A stretch of DNA of 64,000 bases from a virus. Below are positions 7,411 to 16,475 of this stretch, piece after piece (the stretch's first letter is position 1; each line of letters opens with the position of its first letter). The notes beneath the pieces are model-generated. The model did no database searches. It was not told the origin of the DNA and saw nothing but the letters and a program-made list of their open reading frames with translations. The DNA is taken from positions 203,321-267,320 of the IMG/VR virus record IMGVR_UViG_3300046542_000227, one strand, 5' to 3'. The position numbers and the translations under genes are program-made.

Positions 7411-8796
7411 ATGAATAAACGCGACTTCTTTCTTAAGGGGTTGAAGTCTGGCGCGTGTAAGAAGCGCGCTTGGGTTATGGGTTGCTTTAGCTTCATTATT
7501 AAAGACGGCCCCCGTAACCTCTACCCCGATTATCCTTACCGTCTCTTTAAGATCGGTGAGGACATGTACTTCATTGATCCTGAACCCACCCAGCCATCGC
7601 CAGCCACTGAGCTGCTGCCGGCTAACCTGACCAAGATCGACGACTACATCCAAGGTGAGCCGTTGTTCGATTGGTTGGAAGAATTCGAACTGCGTCCAGG
7701 TGAGCTGGAGAACTTCGAAGGCACTGAGCCAATCATTACCGCTGCGGGTAACGTCTTCGTTAACCACCTAGCGTTCTGTCTGCCATTCGGGGATATCATC
7801 CCTTACCAAGACGGGGCGATCAACGCAGGCAAGCTCAACGACAAGATCCTGGAACTGCTGGTCGATGATCCAGAACCAGATGACGGTGAGTCTCGACATC
7901 CAGAAGGCAAGATCTACGTTCGCCAACTGCTGATGTACAACGAGTACATGTTGAGCCTAACTGCTTGGGCTGAAGACAACGTCACTCCTGTTACTCCGAA
8001 ATCGCTGACGGGTCACCCGGATCGACACAAGGTAATGAAGGAGCTGATCGAGCAGTACAAGGACCAACTCGACAACCCATCGATCATTGCCCGTATCGGT
8101 AATATCATGGAAGAGATGGACATGGAGTATTTGAAGGACGACCCATCCTTCCAGTTCTACATGTCGAAGCGCGCTAAGCTCTTCTCTGGTTCTCGTAAGA
8201 AACAGTTCTACATGTTCGGTGGTGAGTCGCCATTCCAAGACGGTACTTCGGTAACGTTCATCAGCAAGTCGCTGGAAGAAGGCATCGACACCAACAACCT
8301 GCCCACGATGATCAACTCGCAACGTGCGGGTTCGTTTAACCGGGGCTTCCAGACACGTCTGGGTGGTGAGGTAACCAAGACCATTTACCGGATGCTGGGT
8401 ACAACCCGTATCGAGGTAGGCGACTGTGGTGCCACGATCGGTATCCCAACCCTGATCCATCCACAATACAAACATCGTTTCACCGGCTTCTATTACGTAG
8501 AGAACGGGGTCACTAAAAAGATCTCGAACGACAACGTTGGGGCACTCGCTGGCAAGGTTGTCGATCTGCGTGATCCGATGGCCTGCAAGCAAGACCAGAA
8601 CCGTGTGGAGAACGAACCGGGTAAAGGTAAGAACATCTGCAGCATCTGTGCTGGCGATGCTCTATCGGAAATGCCCGATGGTATTCCTGCAGCGTCTGCT
8701 GCGGTCGGTGGTCGGTTCCTGACGTTGTTCTTGAAGAAGATGCACGCCGGTTCCTTGAAAACCACCAAGTGGAACTTCCAACAACACATCCACTGA
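7411..8796 (+). CDS. RNA polymerase beta-prime-like subunit, C-terminal part
   Basis: This 461-residue fragment matches the region of bacterial beta-prime around the second zinc site and the trigger-loop side. SQRAGSFNRGF...KTIYRMLGTTRIEVGDCG aligns by eye with the bacterial segment that leads to DDCGTHEG. NICSICAGDAL aligns with the GVCAHCYGRDL block. The four zinc cysteines are present: one in GDCG, one in MACKQ and two in CSIC. The catalytic DFDGD motif is absent, as expected for a polymerase split into several proteins, as in phiKZ (gp55 or gp80 type). It forms part of a complete phage RNA polymerase with subunits encoded elsewhere. The ATG at 7411 is preferred over the GTG at 7405, which sits only two bases after the likely GAG. 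Confidence 0.85.
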   Translation: MNKRDFFLKGLKSGACKKRAWVMGCFSFIIKDGPRNLYPDYPYRLFKIGEDMYFIDPEPTQPSPATELLPANLTKIDDYIQGEPLFDWLEEFELRPGELENFEGTEPIITAAGNVFVNHLAFCLPFGDIIPYQDGAINAGKLNDKILELLVDDPEPDDGESRHPEGKIYVRQLLMYNEYMLSLTAWAEDNVTPVTPKSLTGHPDRHKVMKELIEQYKDQLDNPSIIARIGNIMEEMDMEYLKDDPSFQFYMSKRAKLFSGSRKKQFYMFGGESPFQDGTSVTFISKSLEEGIDTNNLPTMINSQRAGSFNRGFQTRLGGEVTKTIYRMLGTTRIEVGDCGATIGIPTLIHPQYKHRFTGFYYVENGVTKKISNDNVGALAGKVVDLRDPMACKQDQNRVENEPGKGKNICSICAGDALSEMPDGIPAASAAVGGRFLTLFLKKMHAGSLKTTKWNFQQHIH

Positions 8797-8856
8797 TTTG
8801 GGCCATGTTATGTGGTCTTTCCGTTGACTATGGGTATTCACCCTGAGGACAAATAG

Positions 8857-10116
8857 ATGAGCGATAACGAACAACTCGACCAAGCTGAACAAGAAGCAGT
8901 CGACACGGCAGCCGCTAATGGCGAGCAGAATGACGCTGGCGGTGAAGCTGGCCCTACTGGCGAACAAAGCGGTGTTGCTGGTGATACCGGCGAAGGTGCT
9001 GACAATGGCGAAGCCCCTGCTGCCGAAGAAACCGATCCGGCCAGTGCTGAGCCGGAAAACGAACCGGACGTCGTAGGTCTGGCCCGTAACGCATACGAAG
9101 CCGATCCAGCGGTAAGTGACGAAGTCTGCATCGAGTTCGTGCAGAAGATCGCCGGTGAGATCATGGACATCGGCGGCATGTCGACTGCCTTGCTGACAGC
9201 GCTGATCAAAGGCCAGATCCGTTTCCCGGAATCCGACCTCAAGCACGTGATCGTGGTTTACCGTCAGCGTATCGAACTGCCTTCGGCGTGGGACGACAAA
9301 GGCGTGATCGTCTTCCTGCGTTCTGGCGAAGAGCCGAAGAAGACTTCCACTGGCGCCTGGGTAGTTGACGTAACCCGTAGCGGTCGTGTGGCTGCTGAAT
9401 GGTTGACTTCCGAACTGGAAGCGTGGGCCAAGCAAGAAATTCAAGCCGGCGGCAAAACCAGCGATGCTGGCGTAGCGCTGGAACTGAAAGCCCGCCTGGG
9501 CCTGAAGTGTGAAGACAGTCCGAAAGCGGTGCGTAAAGCTTACCGTGCTCTGGCTCCTTCCGATATCAAAGTCGTTGGCGCTGAAGCTTCCACTCCGGTG
9601 GTAGTCGAAGCCGCTACCGACACCGACGAAACCGAGCAACTGCAGCGTGCAAAAGCCGTCACTGCTCAGATCGAACAAGTAGAAGGTCTCACCACCATGA
9701 ACGTCGCAATGATCGATGATGGCCTGCGCAAGTACATCGAAGCTGTAGCGCCTAACCGCGTGATCGGCGAAGCTGCTGCGCTGAAAGCCCAGAACGACCT
9801 GGACAACACCCTGCAGTTGGCAGTGGGCCTGGAACCACAGGCCATGGTTGCGGCCATGGAACGCATCAAAGCCACCTTCAAGCGTGAGATGGCTGGCAAT
9901 GGCGTGTTCAGCTTCAACAACGTCTTCCGCTTCACCCACCTGATGCGCAACGACAACAAACGTCGTGATCGTCACGTTGGTATGCTGGAAGCCATGCGTG
10001 TGTTCTTCGCTGATGCCAAGGAAGGACGCAAGCAGGTTGACGTGCGTAATCTGCTGCAATACCAAGCTGACGAAAAAGCTGTACTGCTGGCCGAATACTT
10101 CGCCCGCATCGCCTAA
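8857..10116 (+). CDS. Acidic N-terminal protein, 419 aa
   Basis: The first ~75 residues are very acidic and rich in Ala, Gly and Glu with no predicted fold. The remaining ~340 residues form a folded, helical, charged domain that I do not recognise. Codons are strongly biased to C/G-ending forms, as in the capsid gene, which suggests high expression and perhaps a virion or scaffold-like role. It is a single gene: the upstream 60 bases hold GACTATGGG and the ribosome region CCTGAGGAC, and the end is closed by a terminator. Confidence 0.75.
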   Translation: MSDNEQLDQAEQEAVDTAAANGEQNDAGGEAGPTGEQSGVAGDTGEGADNGEAPAAEETDPASAEPENEPDVVGLARNAYEADPAVSDEVCIEFVQKIAGEIMDIGGMSTALLTALIKGQIRFPESDLKHVIVVYRQRIELPSAWDDKGVIVFLRSGEEPKKTSTGAWVVDVTRSGRVAAEWLTSELEAWAKQEIQAGGKTSDAGVALELKARLGLKCEDSPKAVRKAYRALAPSDIKVVGAEASTPVVVEAATDTDETEQLQRAKAVTAQIEQVEGLTTMNVAMIDDGLRKYIEAVAPNRVIGEAAALKAQNDLDNTLQLAVGLEPQAMVAAMERIKATFKREMAGNGVFSFNNVFRFTHLMRNDNKRRDRHVGMLEAMRVFFADAKEGRKQVDVRNLLQYQADEKAVLLAEYFARIA

Positions 10117-10125
10117 CGGTTATAG

Positions 10126-10146
10126 CCCTCCCTTTTGCGGGGAGGG
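10126..10146 (+). terminator. Hairpin terminator with T run
   Basis: CCCTCCC (10126-10132) pairs with GGGAGGG (10140-10146), followed by TTTTATGCCGCC. Confidence 0.75.
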
Positions 10147-10240
10147 TTTTATGCCGCCTAACGGCTAAATGTATGTGTCTAACCTTAGACCTGCCCACGC
10201 TAGGGTGCATTTATAACCATTCGGAGTCACGGAGCAAATC

Positions 10241-12331
10241 ATGCTCGAACTGCTACTCACCGTAGGGCGGAAGACGACCGCAGCTGATGATTCGGATGTG
10301 CCATTTAATCCAGGCACTCCGTTCAAAGGCGTAGTACCAGCAGCGTCCTTTATCACAGGCGATACTCTCGCCGCCGCCATCAACTACCAAGGTGGTGTAT
10401 CCATTAACACGGACGCTGGATGGCTGCACTTTATCGAAGACAATGGTCTTGAGCTGTATATTGCCAAGAAGCCATTGCGTTATGGTATCTCCCCATCATA
10501 CAACGCCGAAGCATATGCTAGTGTTAACGGTGAAATCAATATCGCTGGTACCGTATACGTAATACGGGACATGTACGGTGCCGCCAGTATTTCAGGCGGT
10601 TACGGTCCAAGCAACGCTGGCGGTGAATGGAACCGTTACATGTACAACGTCTACGATCAAACCGATCGGGCGGGTATTCCAGAGGCCCTACTCTGGGGTA
10701 ATTACACCAACCCAATGTTGGGACTCCCTACCTCAACCGACGGGACCGACCTAGGAGATGGCGTCTTCAGCATCTGTGCGGACCACATCGCTGAAGGCAT
10801 AATAGTGCGCGGCAATGACTGGTACAACAGCAGTGGTGGTTACCACATTAAGGGTATCTGGTACGCACCACCCGGTAATATCCAGTCCTATTATGGCTGG
10901 CGTCCCATCCTGATCAAGAAGTCCACGATTCCACCAACACCGTTCAAAGGTGTGGTAGCACCCGAAGACTTAATTAGCGCACCTGACCTCGCCACCACCG
11001 TCGGTCTAACCACCGGTTCCCTCGGCTACGATCCTAATCCGGGCTGGCTGAAGTTTGTCAACAATGGCAAAACCGTCTACATCGCCAAGAAGCCGTTCCG
11101 GGTTAGCATCCTCTGGACGACGCTCAATGACTTGGGTGTGGTCTTCGGTACCAAGACTCTGGCGATCGGTGGTAAGCTCTATAAAGTTCGCTTGATGACG
11201 GGTAGTAACACTGACCCAGCGGATTTGGCTGCTGGTGAGTACGACACTCTCTTCTCACGAGTCACTGCGCTATATAGCGGTCCTGGTGAGCGTTGGGGTG
11301 AGCTTACGTACGATGACGTCGGATGGTACGGGGGTACGGGCACAGGTGAATTGTGTCTGTGTCAAGAACAATACGGCGGTGGACCGCTAACCCGAGGCTA
11401 TCCTGGTTTCGGTGGTATGTGGTATCAAGTGCCTACCGATACACATCCTGGCTATAGCTGGCGTCCAGTGTTGGAGCTGATAGGTGATGCTCCTACCATC
11501 ACTGACAGTTGGACCAAGCTGGGTGATCTGCCTGTGGCGATCAACGGGGCATCGGCTTGTGTCATCGGCAACAAGATGTACGTGTTCGGTGGCCAAGATG
11601 CTGGCTTTGCGGTTAAAGGCGGACTGTACGAAGTTGACCTGACTACGGGTGCTGTAGTTACCAAAGCGTCCGATGCGGCCAGACGTTACCACACGGCGGC
11701 AGCGATCAACGGCAAGATGTATATCTACGGGGGCTACACCACAGCTTACGTGGGTGATGTCAGGGTCTATGATCCGGCAACCAACACTTGGGCGAACGGT
11801 GCATTAAACGGCGTTGCTACAGACCGACATGCAGGTGTGGTGTACAACAACCTGTTCTACAACTTCGGTGGTAACGCAAGTCAGACACAGGCACGTTCTT
11901 ATAACACAGTGGGTGCTGCATGGTCTAACTACACCCCAACTGGTCTGGGTGGTTCTCCTTGCTACTTGGGTTCGGCTGACGTCCTTGGCACCAACATCTA
12001 CACCCACACTGGCTACCAATCGCAGAAGCAGTTCCGTAAGATCGACATGGTTGCTAACGTGTCGAGTGCACTGGCTAACCCACCGCATGGTTCGTATGGT
12101 CATGCACACGGTGCGATGCAGGGTGGTATCTACCTGCTGGGTGGTACGGTTGACGTGACTGGTAAAGACAAGGTAGTTACTCGTTACGATATCAACTCGA
12201 ACACCTGGAGTTATCTCGGTGCGATTCCTTACACCATCGGTGAACGGGCAGCTTGTGCGCAGGATGCAACCAACATTTACGTAGTGGGTGGCGTGGGTAG
12301 TCCAACAGCGATATGGAAATACACCCCGTAG
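10241..12331 (+). CDS. Tail-fibre-like protein: two repeat domains plus kelch propeller
   Basis: The 696 residues hold two copies of a ~190-residue domain (about 27-227 and 233-412). Each copy starts TPFKGVV, has a YIAKKP(L/F)R core and a GGEW- or GEY-like turn, and ends GWRP(I/V)L. From about 422 to the end there are kelch repeats (YVFGGQ, YIYGGYT, YNFGGNA, YLLGGT, YVVGGVG), predicted to form a beta-propeller. The same domain occurs three times in the next gene. Such modules suit a virion adhesin that binds the host surface. It starts at ATG 10241 after CGGAGCAAATC. The protein starts MLELLL, like the MLEYLL and MLETML starts of the next two genes, which supports this start. Confidence 0.8.
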   Translation: MLELLLTVGRKTTAADDSDVPFNPGTPFKGVVPAASFITGDTLAAAINYQGGVSINTDAGWLHFIEDNGLELYIAKKPLRYGISPSYNAEAYASVNGEINIAGTVYVIRDMYGAASISGGYGPSNAGGEWNRYMYNVYDQTDRAGIPEALLWGNYTNPMLGLPTSTDGTDLGDGVFSICADHIAEGIIVRGNDWYNSSGGYHIKGIWYAPPGNIQSYYGWRPILIKKSTIPPTPFKGVVAPEDLISAPDLATTVGLTTGSLGYDPNPGWLKFVNNGKTVYIAKKPFRVSILWTTLNDLGVVFGTKTLAIGGKLYKVRLMTGSNTDPADLAAGEYDTLFSRVTALYSGPGERWGELTYDDVGWYGGTGTGELCLCQEQYGGGPLTRGYPGFGGMWYQVPTDTHPGYSWRPVLELIGDAPTITDSWTKLGDLPVAINGASACVIGNKMYVFGGQDAGFAVKGGLYEVDLTTGAVVTKASDAARRYHTAAAINGKMYIYGGYTTAYVGDVRVYDPATNTWANGALNGVATDRHAGVVYNNLFYNFGGNASQTQARSYNTVGAAWSNYTPTGLGGSPCYLGSADVLGTNIYTHTGYQSQKQFRKIDMVANVSSALANPPHGSYGHAHGAMQGGIYLLGGTVDVTGKDKVVTRYDINSNTWSYLGAIPYTIGERAACAQDATNIYVVGGVGSPTAIWKYTP

Positions 12332-12339
12332 CGGCATAA

Positions 12340-12359
12340 CCCTCCCCTACGGGGGAGGG
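12340..12359 (+). terminator. Hairpin terminator
   Basis: CCCTCCCC (12340-12347) pairs with GGGGAGGG (12352-12359) around TACG, preceded by GCGGCATAA. Confidence 0.7.
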
Positions 12360-12399
12360 CTGTGTGTTTAAACCGAATTACAGCTTAAGGGTGAAAACC

Positions 12400-14322
12400 A
12401 TGTTGGAATATTTATTGGCATCAGGAACAGCCGCCGTGGAGGGACCATTTATCCCGCCAACGGTGGAGAGCGGTAAAGCGTTTAAAGGCTGGGTCAGCAG
12501 TGCGGCGCTGATCGACGGTGATGCATTGGCTACGGCCATTGGCCTGAGTGCAGGTACGTCGCATAACGCTGATGCTGGCTGGTTGCACTACATCGACGGG
12601 GCACGGGAGTTCTACATTGCCCGCAAGACCTTTCGTTATGGCCTAGGGCATGCCCCGATTGAAGCAGCCATCAGCAATGGCACCAAGGTAATCCAGATCG
12701 GCGCTGACTATTATAAGGTCAAGCAGATCTCGGCGATGGCTGCTGATCCATTCAGTAGTATCGTTGGCGTAGGTGGCGGTGGTGACTGGGATAAGTACAT
12801 CTATCCATTGGTCACCGGTCCAGCTCGGGCACAGATCACGGCTGAGGTTTGGTCGTACTATACCGAGAAGGATCTGGGTCTGTCACCGAACTGGGGCACA
12901 CAACCTAATGGATCGATCACACATGCTGCAGACAAGCACAGTGCGCTAACTACGGCACGTGCCTCCCGTGGTCGGAACTATGGCGGCGGGACGTCGATCG
13001 CTTCTGTGGTGGGTCGTACGGTTTATTACTCGGACAACCCTAACGAAGGTAACGCTGGTACGGGTCTGAACCAATACGGCTGGCGCCCGATGTTGGAGAA
13101 AACCACAGCGCCACCACCACCAGATGTATTCTACGGTGAGGTTGCGTCAGGAAGCTTCATCACACCGGGTGCGCTGACGACAGCGGTGGGTATGGGTGCC
13201 GTAGGTTCGGTTACCAACATTGATACGGTCTGGCTGAAGTATAAGATCGCTGGCAAGACTCTGTACACGCCGAAGCTACCACTGCGTCATGGTATTACGT
13301 GGGATGCTTTGAATGCCCTGGGCATCGTGTACGGTACGAAGGTAATCGTTATCGGTGGCAAGCGCTATTCGGTACGTCTGCCAAAAGGTGTCGATCCAGC
13401 AGTACCTTCCGCCAACGTCTACAACCCACTACACATGGGTGGTGACTTCAACAGCATGATCTATCCAGTCTATGGTGGTGTGGCCCTCAATAACGCACTG
13501 GTGCAAGCATATCCACGCTGGGCAGCTTACACAGATGCTGAGTTGGGTCTGAGTGTGTCTAAGTCGGGTATCCCTAATGGTGCCTTGACCATGTGCCAAG
13601 AGATGACCGCCAACGGTGGGTATCTGGTGCGGGGTTATAACGACAACGATAATGCTGGTACTGCACAGATCATCGCTGGCTGGTATGTCGGTGGTTCGGT
13701 TGTGCAGGCGTACGCAGGTTGGCGTCCGGTATTGGAAGAGTTGCCTGATCTGGTCGAGTCCTTCATGGGCGAGGTATCAGCAGCTAACTTCATCACTAAC
13801 AGTGCCTTAACCACAGCGGTCGGTGTAACCATGGGTACGCAGATCAACGCCAGTGAGGGTTGGTTGCATTACTACGTGGACAACACCGAGTACTATCTGG
13901 CGAAGAAACCGTTCCGTCAAAGCTTGACCCGAGAACACCTCCACTCGCTGGGGGCCGCAGTCGGGACCAAGACTGTAACGATCGGTGGCAACGTCTACAA
14001 AGTGCGACTGATGCTCTGTAAAGATCCAGCAGCAGCTAAGCCGGGTCAAGAATGGGCTAAGTTTATCTACCGTGTCTATGGGGGTTCTACAGCGAGCCAT
14101 CCAGATGTACAGGCACAGCCACGTTGGGCTGCTTACACCGATGCCGAGTTGGGCTTAGGTAATGAGAGTCCTGCAGATGGCCACATCAACATCGGTCAGG
14201 ATGCTTACAATGGGGGTTGGGCATCGCCTGGCTACCATAGTCCGACTGAACTGTGGTATCAACCTGCCAACACCACTAACGAAGGCTATGGATGGCGTCC
14301 GTTGCTGGAACTGGTACCGTAG
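12400..14322 (+). CDS. Tail-fibre-like protein with three repeat domains
   Basis: The 640 residues are three tandem copies of the ~190-residue domain seen in the previous gene (about 24-235, 244-448 and 458-638). Each runs from F(K/Y/M)G(W/E)V to GWRP(M/V/L)LE. Internal marks shared by the copies are WL(H/K)Y, an IGG.YKVR-like strand and AYTDAELGL. There is no kelch part. It is probably a structural shaft or receptor-binding component of the same tail organelle as its neighbours. The GTG at 12364 is in frame, but ATG 12400 has the ribosome site TAAGGG and gives the shared MLEYLL start. Confidence 0.8.
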   Translation: MLEYLLASGTAAVEGPFIPPTVESGKAFKGWVSSAALIDGDALATAIGLSAGTSHNADAGWLHYIDGAREFYIARKTFRYGLGHAPIEAAISNGTKVIQIGADYYKVKQISAMAADPFSSIVGVGGGGDWDKYIYPLVTGPARAQITAEVWSYYTEKDLGLSPNWGTQPNGSITHAADKHSALTTARASRGRNYGGGTSIASVVGRTVYYSDNPNEGNAGTGLNQYGWRPMLEKTTAPPPPDVFYGEVASGSFITPGALTTAVGMGAVGSVTNIDTVWLKYKIAGKTLYTPKLPLRHGITWDALNALGIVYGTKVIVIGGKRYSVRLPKGVDPAVPSANVYNPLHMGGDFNSMIYPVYGGVALNNALVQAYPRWAAYTDAELGLSVSKSGIPNGALTMCQEMTANGGYLVRGYNDNDNAGTAQIIAGWYVGGSVVQAYAGWRPVLEELPDLVESFMGEVSAANFITNSALTTAVGVTMGTQINASEGWLHYYVDNTEYYLAKKPFRQSLTREHLHSLGAAVGTKTVTIGGNVYKVRLMLCKDPAAAKPGQEWAKFIYRVYGGSTASHPDVQAQPRWAAYTDAELGLGNESPADGHINIGQDAYNGGWASPGYHSPTELWYQPANTTNEGYGWRPLLELVP

Positions 14323-14332
14323 CAAACATCTA

Positions 14333-14350
14333 GCCCTCCTTCGGGAGGGC
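14333..14350 (+). terminator. TTCG-loop terminator
   Basis: GCCCTCC (14333-14339), TTCG loop, GGAGGGC (14344-14350), then TTTATGTCG. Confidence 0.75.
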
Positions 14351-14408
14351 TTTATGTCGTCGATGGTATGTTGATTGTTTTTGATAGTGGTAATAAAGGG
14401 AATTGGTT

Positions 14409-15362
14409 ATGTTGGAAACAATGTTAATGACGAAGCCACCTGCCGGATGGGTACCTGATCCGGACGGTAGTAGTTGGGTAGGGCTAGCTCCCGACTGGAC
14501 GCTTGTGGGTACTGGACCCATCAACACACCAACGTACAATAACTGCTTTGGGGCATATGGTGGTAAGCTGTACACTTTTAGTGGTGACCTAAATGCCGAA
14601 CTCTGGCAGGGCGACACAGCGAACCTAACTACATGGACAAAGAAGACCAATGGGGCATTAGCCAAGGATGATGCCGCAGGTTGTTTCTGTAAGGGCAAGT
14701 TCTATGTGCATGGTGGTTACGACACTGGTGGTAGTAACACCACCAACAACGTCATGCGAGCCTACGACCCATCTAAGAACACGTGGGCGGGCGTAGCAGC
14801 AGGTCCGGTTAAACGGGCAAGTCATGCTATGGAAAACCTGAACGACCAGATCTATCTATTCGGTGGGTATAGTGCAACATCGGGCGATCTTCTACTTGAC
14901 CTATGGCGATACAACCCAACCTCTAACGCGTGGGTTCGTTTAGCCGATGCGCCGAGTACACGTCGTGCCTTTGGTTTAGCTGCAGCCGACGGTAAGGTAT
15001 ACGTGTACGGAGGTTATACACTACCGGGACTTACAACAACAGACGGCTTCATGGTTTATGATGTCGCGACCAATACATGGTCTACATTACCCAATACACC
15101 GGGCCCGCGGTTTCAATGCACATTAACCGCACTGAATGGCAAGATCTATCTATTCGGGGGTCAACTTAGCAGCACCTACTACAACGAGTTATGGGTATTT
15201 GATCCAGTGGTGGGTGAATGGACGTTACTAACACCAGCGGCGCCATTACCAGCCGCCCGACGGTGGCATCATGCAGCAGTCCAGCAAAACAAGCTGGTGA
15301 TCTACGGTGGTTACACAGGTGCAGTTAACCGTGAGGTTTGGGTGTACACGCCGCCGGCATAA
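14409..15362 (+). CDS. Kelch-repeat protein, probable tail adhesin
   Basis: The 317 residues are almost entirely kelch repeats (YTFSGD, YVHGGYD, YLFGGYS, YVYGGYT, YLFGGQ, VIYGGYT) separated by W-rich strands such as NTW.. and NAWVRLAD, enough for one six-bladed beta-propeller. It starts MLETMLMTK, like the two fibre genes before it, but lacks their repeat domain. It is probably a third, free-standing version of the receptor-binding head. The ATG at 14409 follows AAGGGAATTGGTT; the in-frame TTG at 14403 lies inside that ribosome region. Confidence 0.8.
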   Translation: MLETMLMTKPPAGWVPDPDGSSWVGLAPDWTLVGTGPINTPTYNNCFGAYGGKLYTFSGDLNAELWQGDTANLTTWTKKTNGALAKDDAAGCFCKGKFYVHGGYDTGGSNTTNNVMRAYDPSKNTWAGVAAGPVKRASHAMENLNDQIYLFGGYSATSGDLLLDLWRYNPTSNAWVRLADAPSTRRAFGLAAADGKVYVYGGYTLPGLTTTDGFMVYDVATNTWSTLPNTPGPRFQCTLTALNGKIYLFGGQLSSTYYNELWVFDPVVGEWTLLTPAAPLPAARRWHHAAVQQNKLVIYGGYTGAVNREVWVYTPPA

Positions 15363-15381
15363 ACGTAAGACGGCATAAAAC

Positions 15382-15400
15382 CCCTCCCATGAGGAGGGGG
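15382..15400. terminator. Bidirectional terminator between convergent genes
   Basis: CCCCTCC (15382-15388) pairs with GGAGGGG (15394-15400), flanked by GGCATAAA and GGCTTATGTC. It lies between the + strand gene ending at 15362 and the - strand gene ending at 15414. Confidence 0.75.
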
Positions 15401-15413
15401 CTTATGTCAGTGT

Positions 15414-16043
15414 TTAAACAGGAACGATCTCGACGCGCTCTGTGGTTAACACACTACCAGTACTACGGCTGTACTTGCTGTAGACATAGCACTCGCGACT
15501 AATATTTAGTACGTGATTGATCTGCGTCGTATCATTCAACCATTGGTACTCCACAGTACCGTCGAAGTTAACGCCGCGCAATACCGCAGGTCCGGCATCC
15601 AACCCGAACATGGTGATGAGACGATCACAGTTACTGGTCATGACCTCATCCAAACCCTGCAGTAAATACTCACGGCGTGCTTCTGGAATACAAGTCAGTT
15701 GAATATGACGATCTAGGTCGGCCTGCGTAGTACCCAACTGACCTGGAATAATGTCTGCCAGTTTATTTGGGAAGATACCACCTAGCGAGTTACGGCAGGA
15801 ATGCATGTGTCGCTCTTTCAGCACGGAAGCCATCGCGTGGGTCACGTAGGTAAAGGTGATCTTACCATCCTCACCGCTACGGTTCATGCCATAGCTGGTG
15901 TAGCCAGCTACTTCCATTGCGGCATGGACCATCGCATGCCATGCTGGATCATCGACAGCCATGGTGATGTTGCGGTAGCCATCTTCGGCTTTGTACATCT
16001 GATACGAATCGATCTTGATTACTGGTTCGCCCTGATCCACCAC
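15414..16043 (-). CDS. Hypothetical protein, 209 aa
   Basis: Not recognised. A soluble protein with a mixed alpha/beta look and six scattered cysteines or histidines, but no clear metal motif. It begins with GTG at 16043, immediately after the TGA of the upstream gene (TGAGTG, no spacer), so translation is coupled. It is last in a leftward unit with the MazG-like gene and the DNA polymerase, which hints at nucleotide or replication metabolism. Confidence 0.7.
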   Translation of the reverse strand: MVDQGEPVIKIDSYQMYKAEDGYRNITMAVDDPAWHAMVHAAMEVAGYTSYGMNRSGEDGKITFTYVTHAMASVLKERHMHSCRNSLGGIFPNKLADIIPGQLGTTQADLDRHIQLTCIPEARREYLLQGLDEVMTSNCDRLITMFGLDAGPAVLRGVNFDGTVEYQWLNDTTQINHVLNISRECYVYSKYSRSTGSVLTTERVEIVPV

Positions 16044-16475
16044 TCACCCCCGAAATGAAATATCACCGATGTAAGCCATGTTGTTTTGAGCACCATAGCG
16101 AATTGCCGCCGCCCTGACGAAGTTCCATTCAGGGATCGTCAAGGTTAGATTACCCGACTTGTACGCAAACATCGCGTAGTAACACATGCGGTCGATCTTC
16201 GAATACTTGATGTCGTAGATGTCATCATCCACGTCATCACTCTGCTGTGGGATCATGCTGTACGGACCCAGCGCATCACTAACCGAGTTTTGATCACCCA
16301 GTGTTTGTGCCACAGCCAGCATTTCAACGATCTCATTGCGCAGTTCAAAGATGGCCGCCCGACCTTTCCACGGACTGGCCACCCCTTGCTGCTGACACTT
16401 CATCGCTTCTTTAGCGACCTCACTGGCCTCTTCAGCCAACTTGCCTAAGAGGTACTGCACCCACGTCATGCTCAT
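16044..16475 (-). CDS. MazG-like nucleotide pyrophosphohydrolase-type protein
   Basis: The N-terminal half has the all-alpha MazG/HisE look: LAEEASEVAKEAMK at about 12-25 (an EExxE type motif) followed by ELRNEIVEMLAVAQTL at about 45-60, where the usual ExxD is replaced by E(I/V)xE. The family hydrolyses non-canonical or alarmone nucleoside triphosphates using magnesium held by these acidic residues. The C-terminal ~70 residues are unlike the family core. The ATG at 16475 has CGGAG 7 bases upstream and overlaps the end of the upstream -1 frame by 44 bases. Activity is uncertain because of the ExxE substitution. Confidence 0.6.
   Translation of the reverse strand: MSMTWVQYLLGKLAEEASEVAKEAMKCQQQGVASPWKGRAAIFELRNEIVEMLAVAQTLGDQNSVSDALGPYSMIPQQSDDVDDDIYDIKYSKIDRMCYYAMFAYKSGNLTLTIPEWNFVRAAAIRYGAQNNMAYIGDISFRG

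Noticed and set aside
8662-10065. A 467-codon - strand frame across the acidic-protein gene
   Set aside because: Antisense shadow of GC-ending codons; composition dominated by His, Phe and Gln.
10241-15362. Repeats in the fibre genes as a CRISPR or DNA repeat array
   Set aside because: The repeats are at protein-domain scale (~190 residues), diverged at DNA level and within reading frames.
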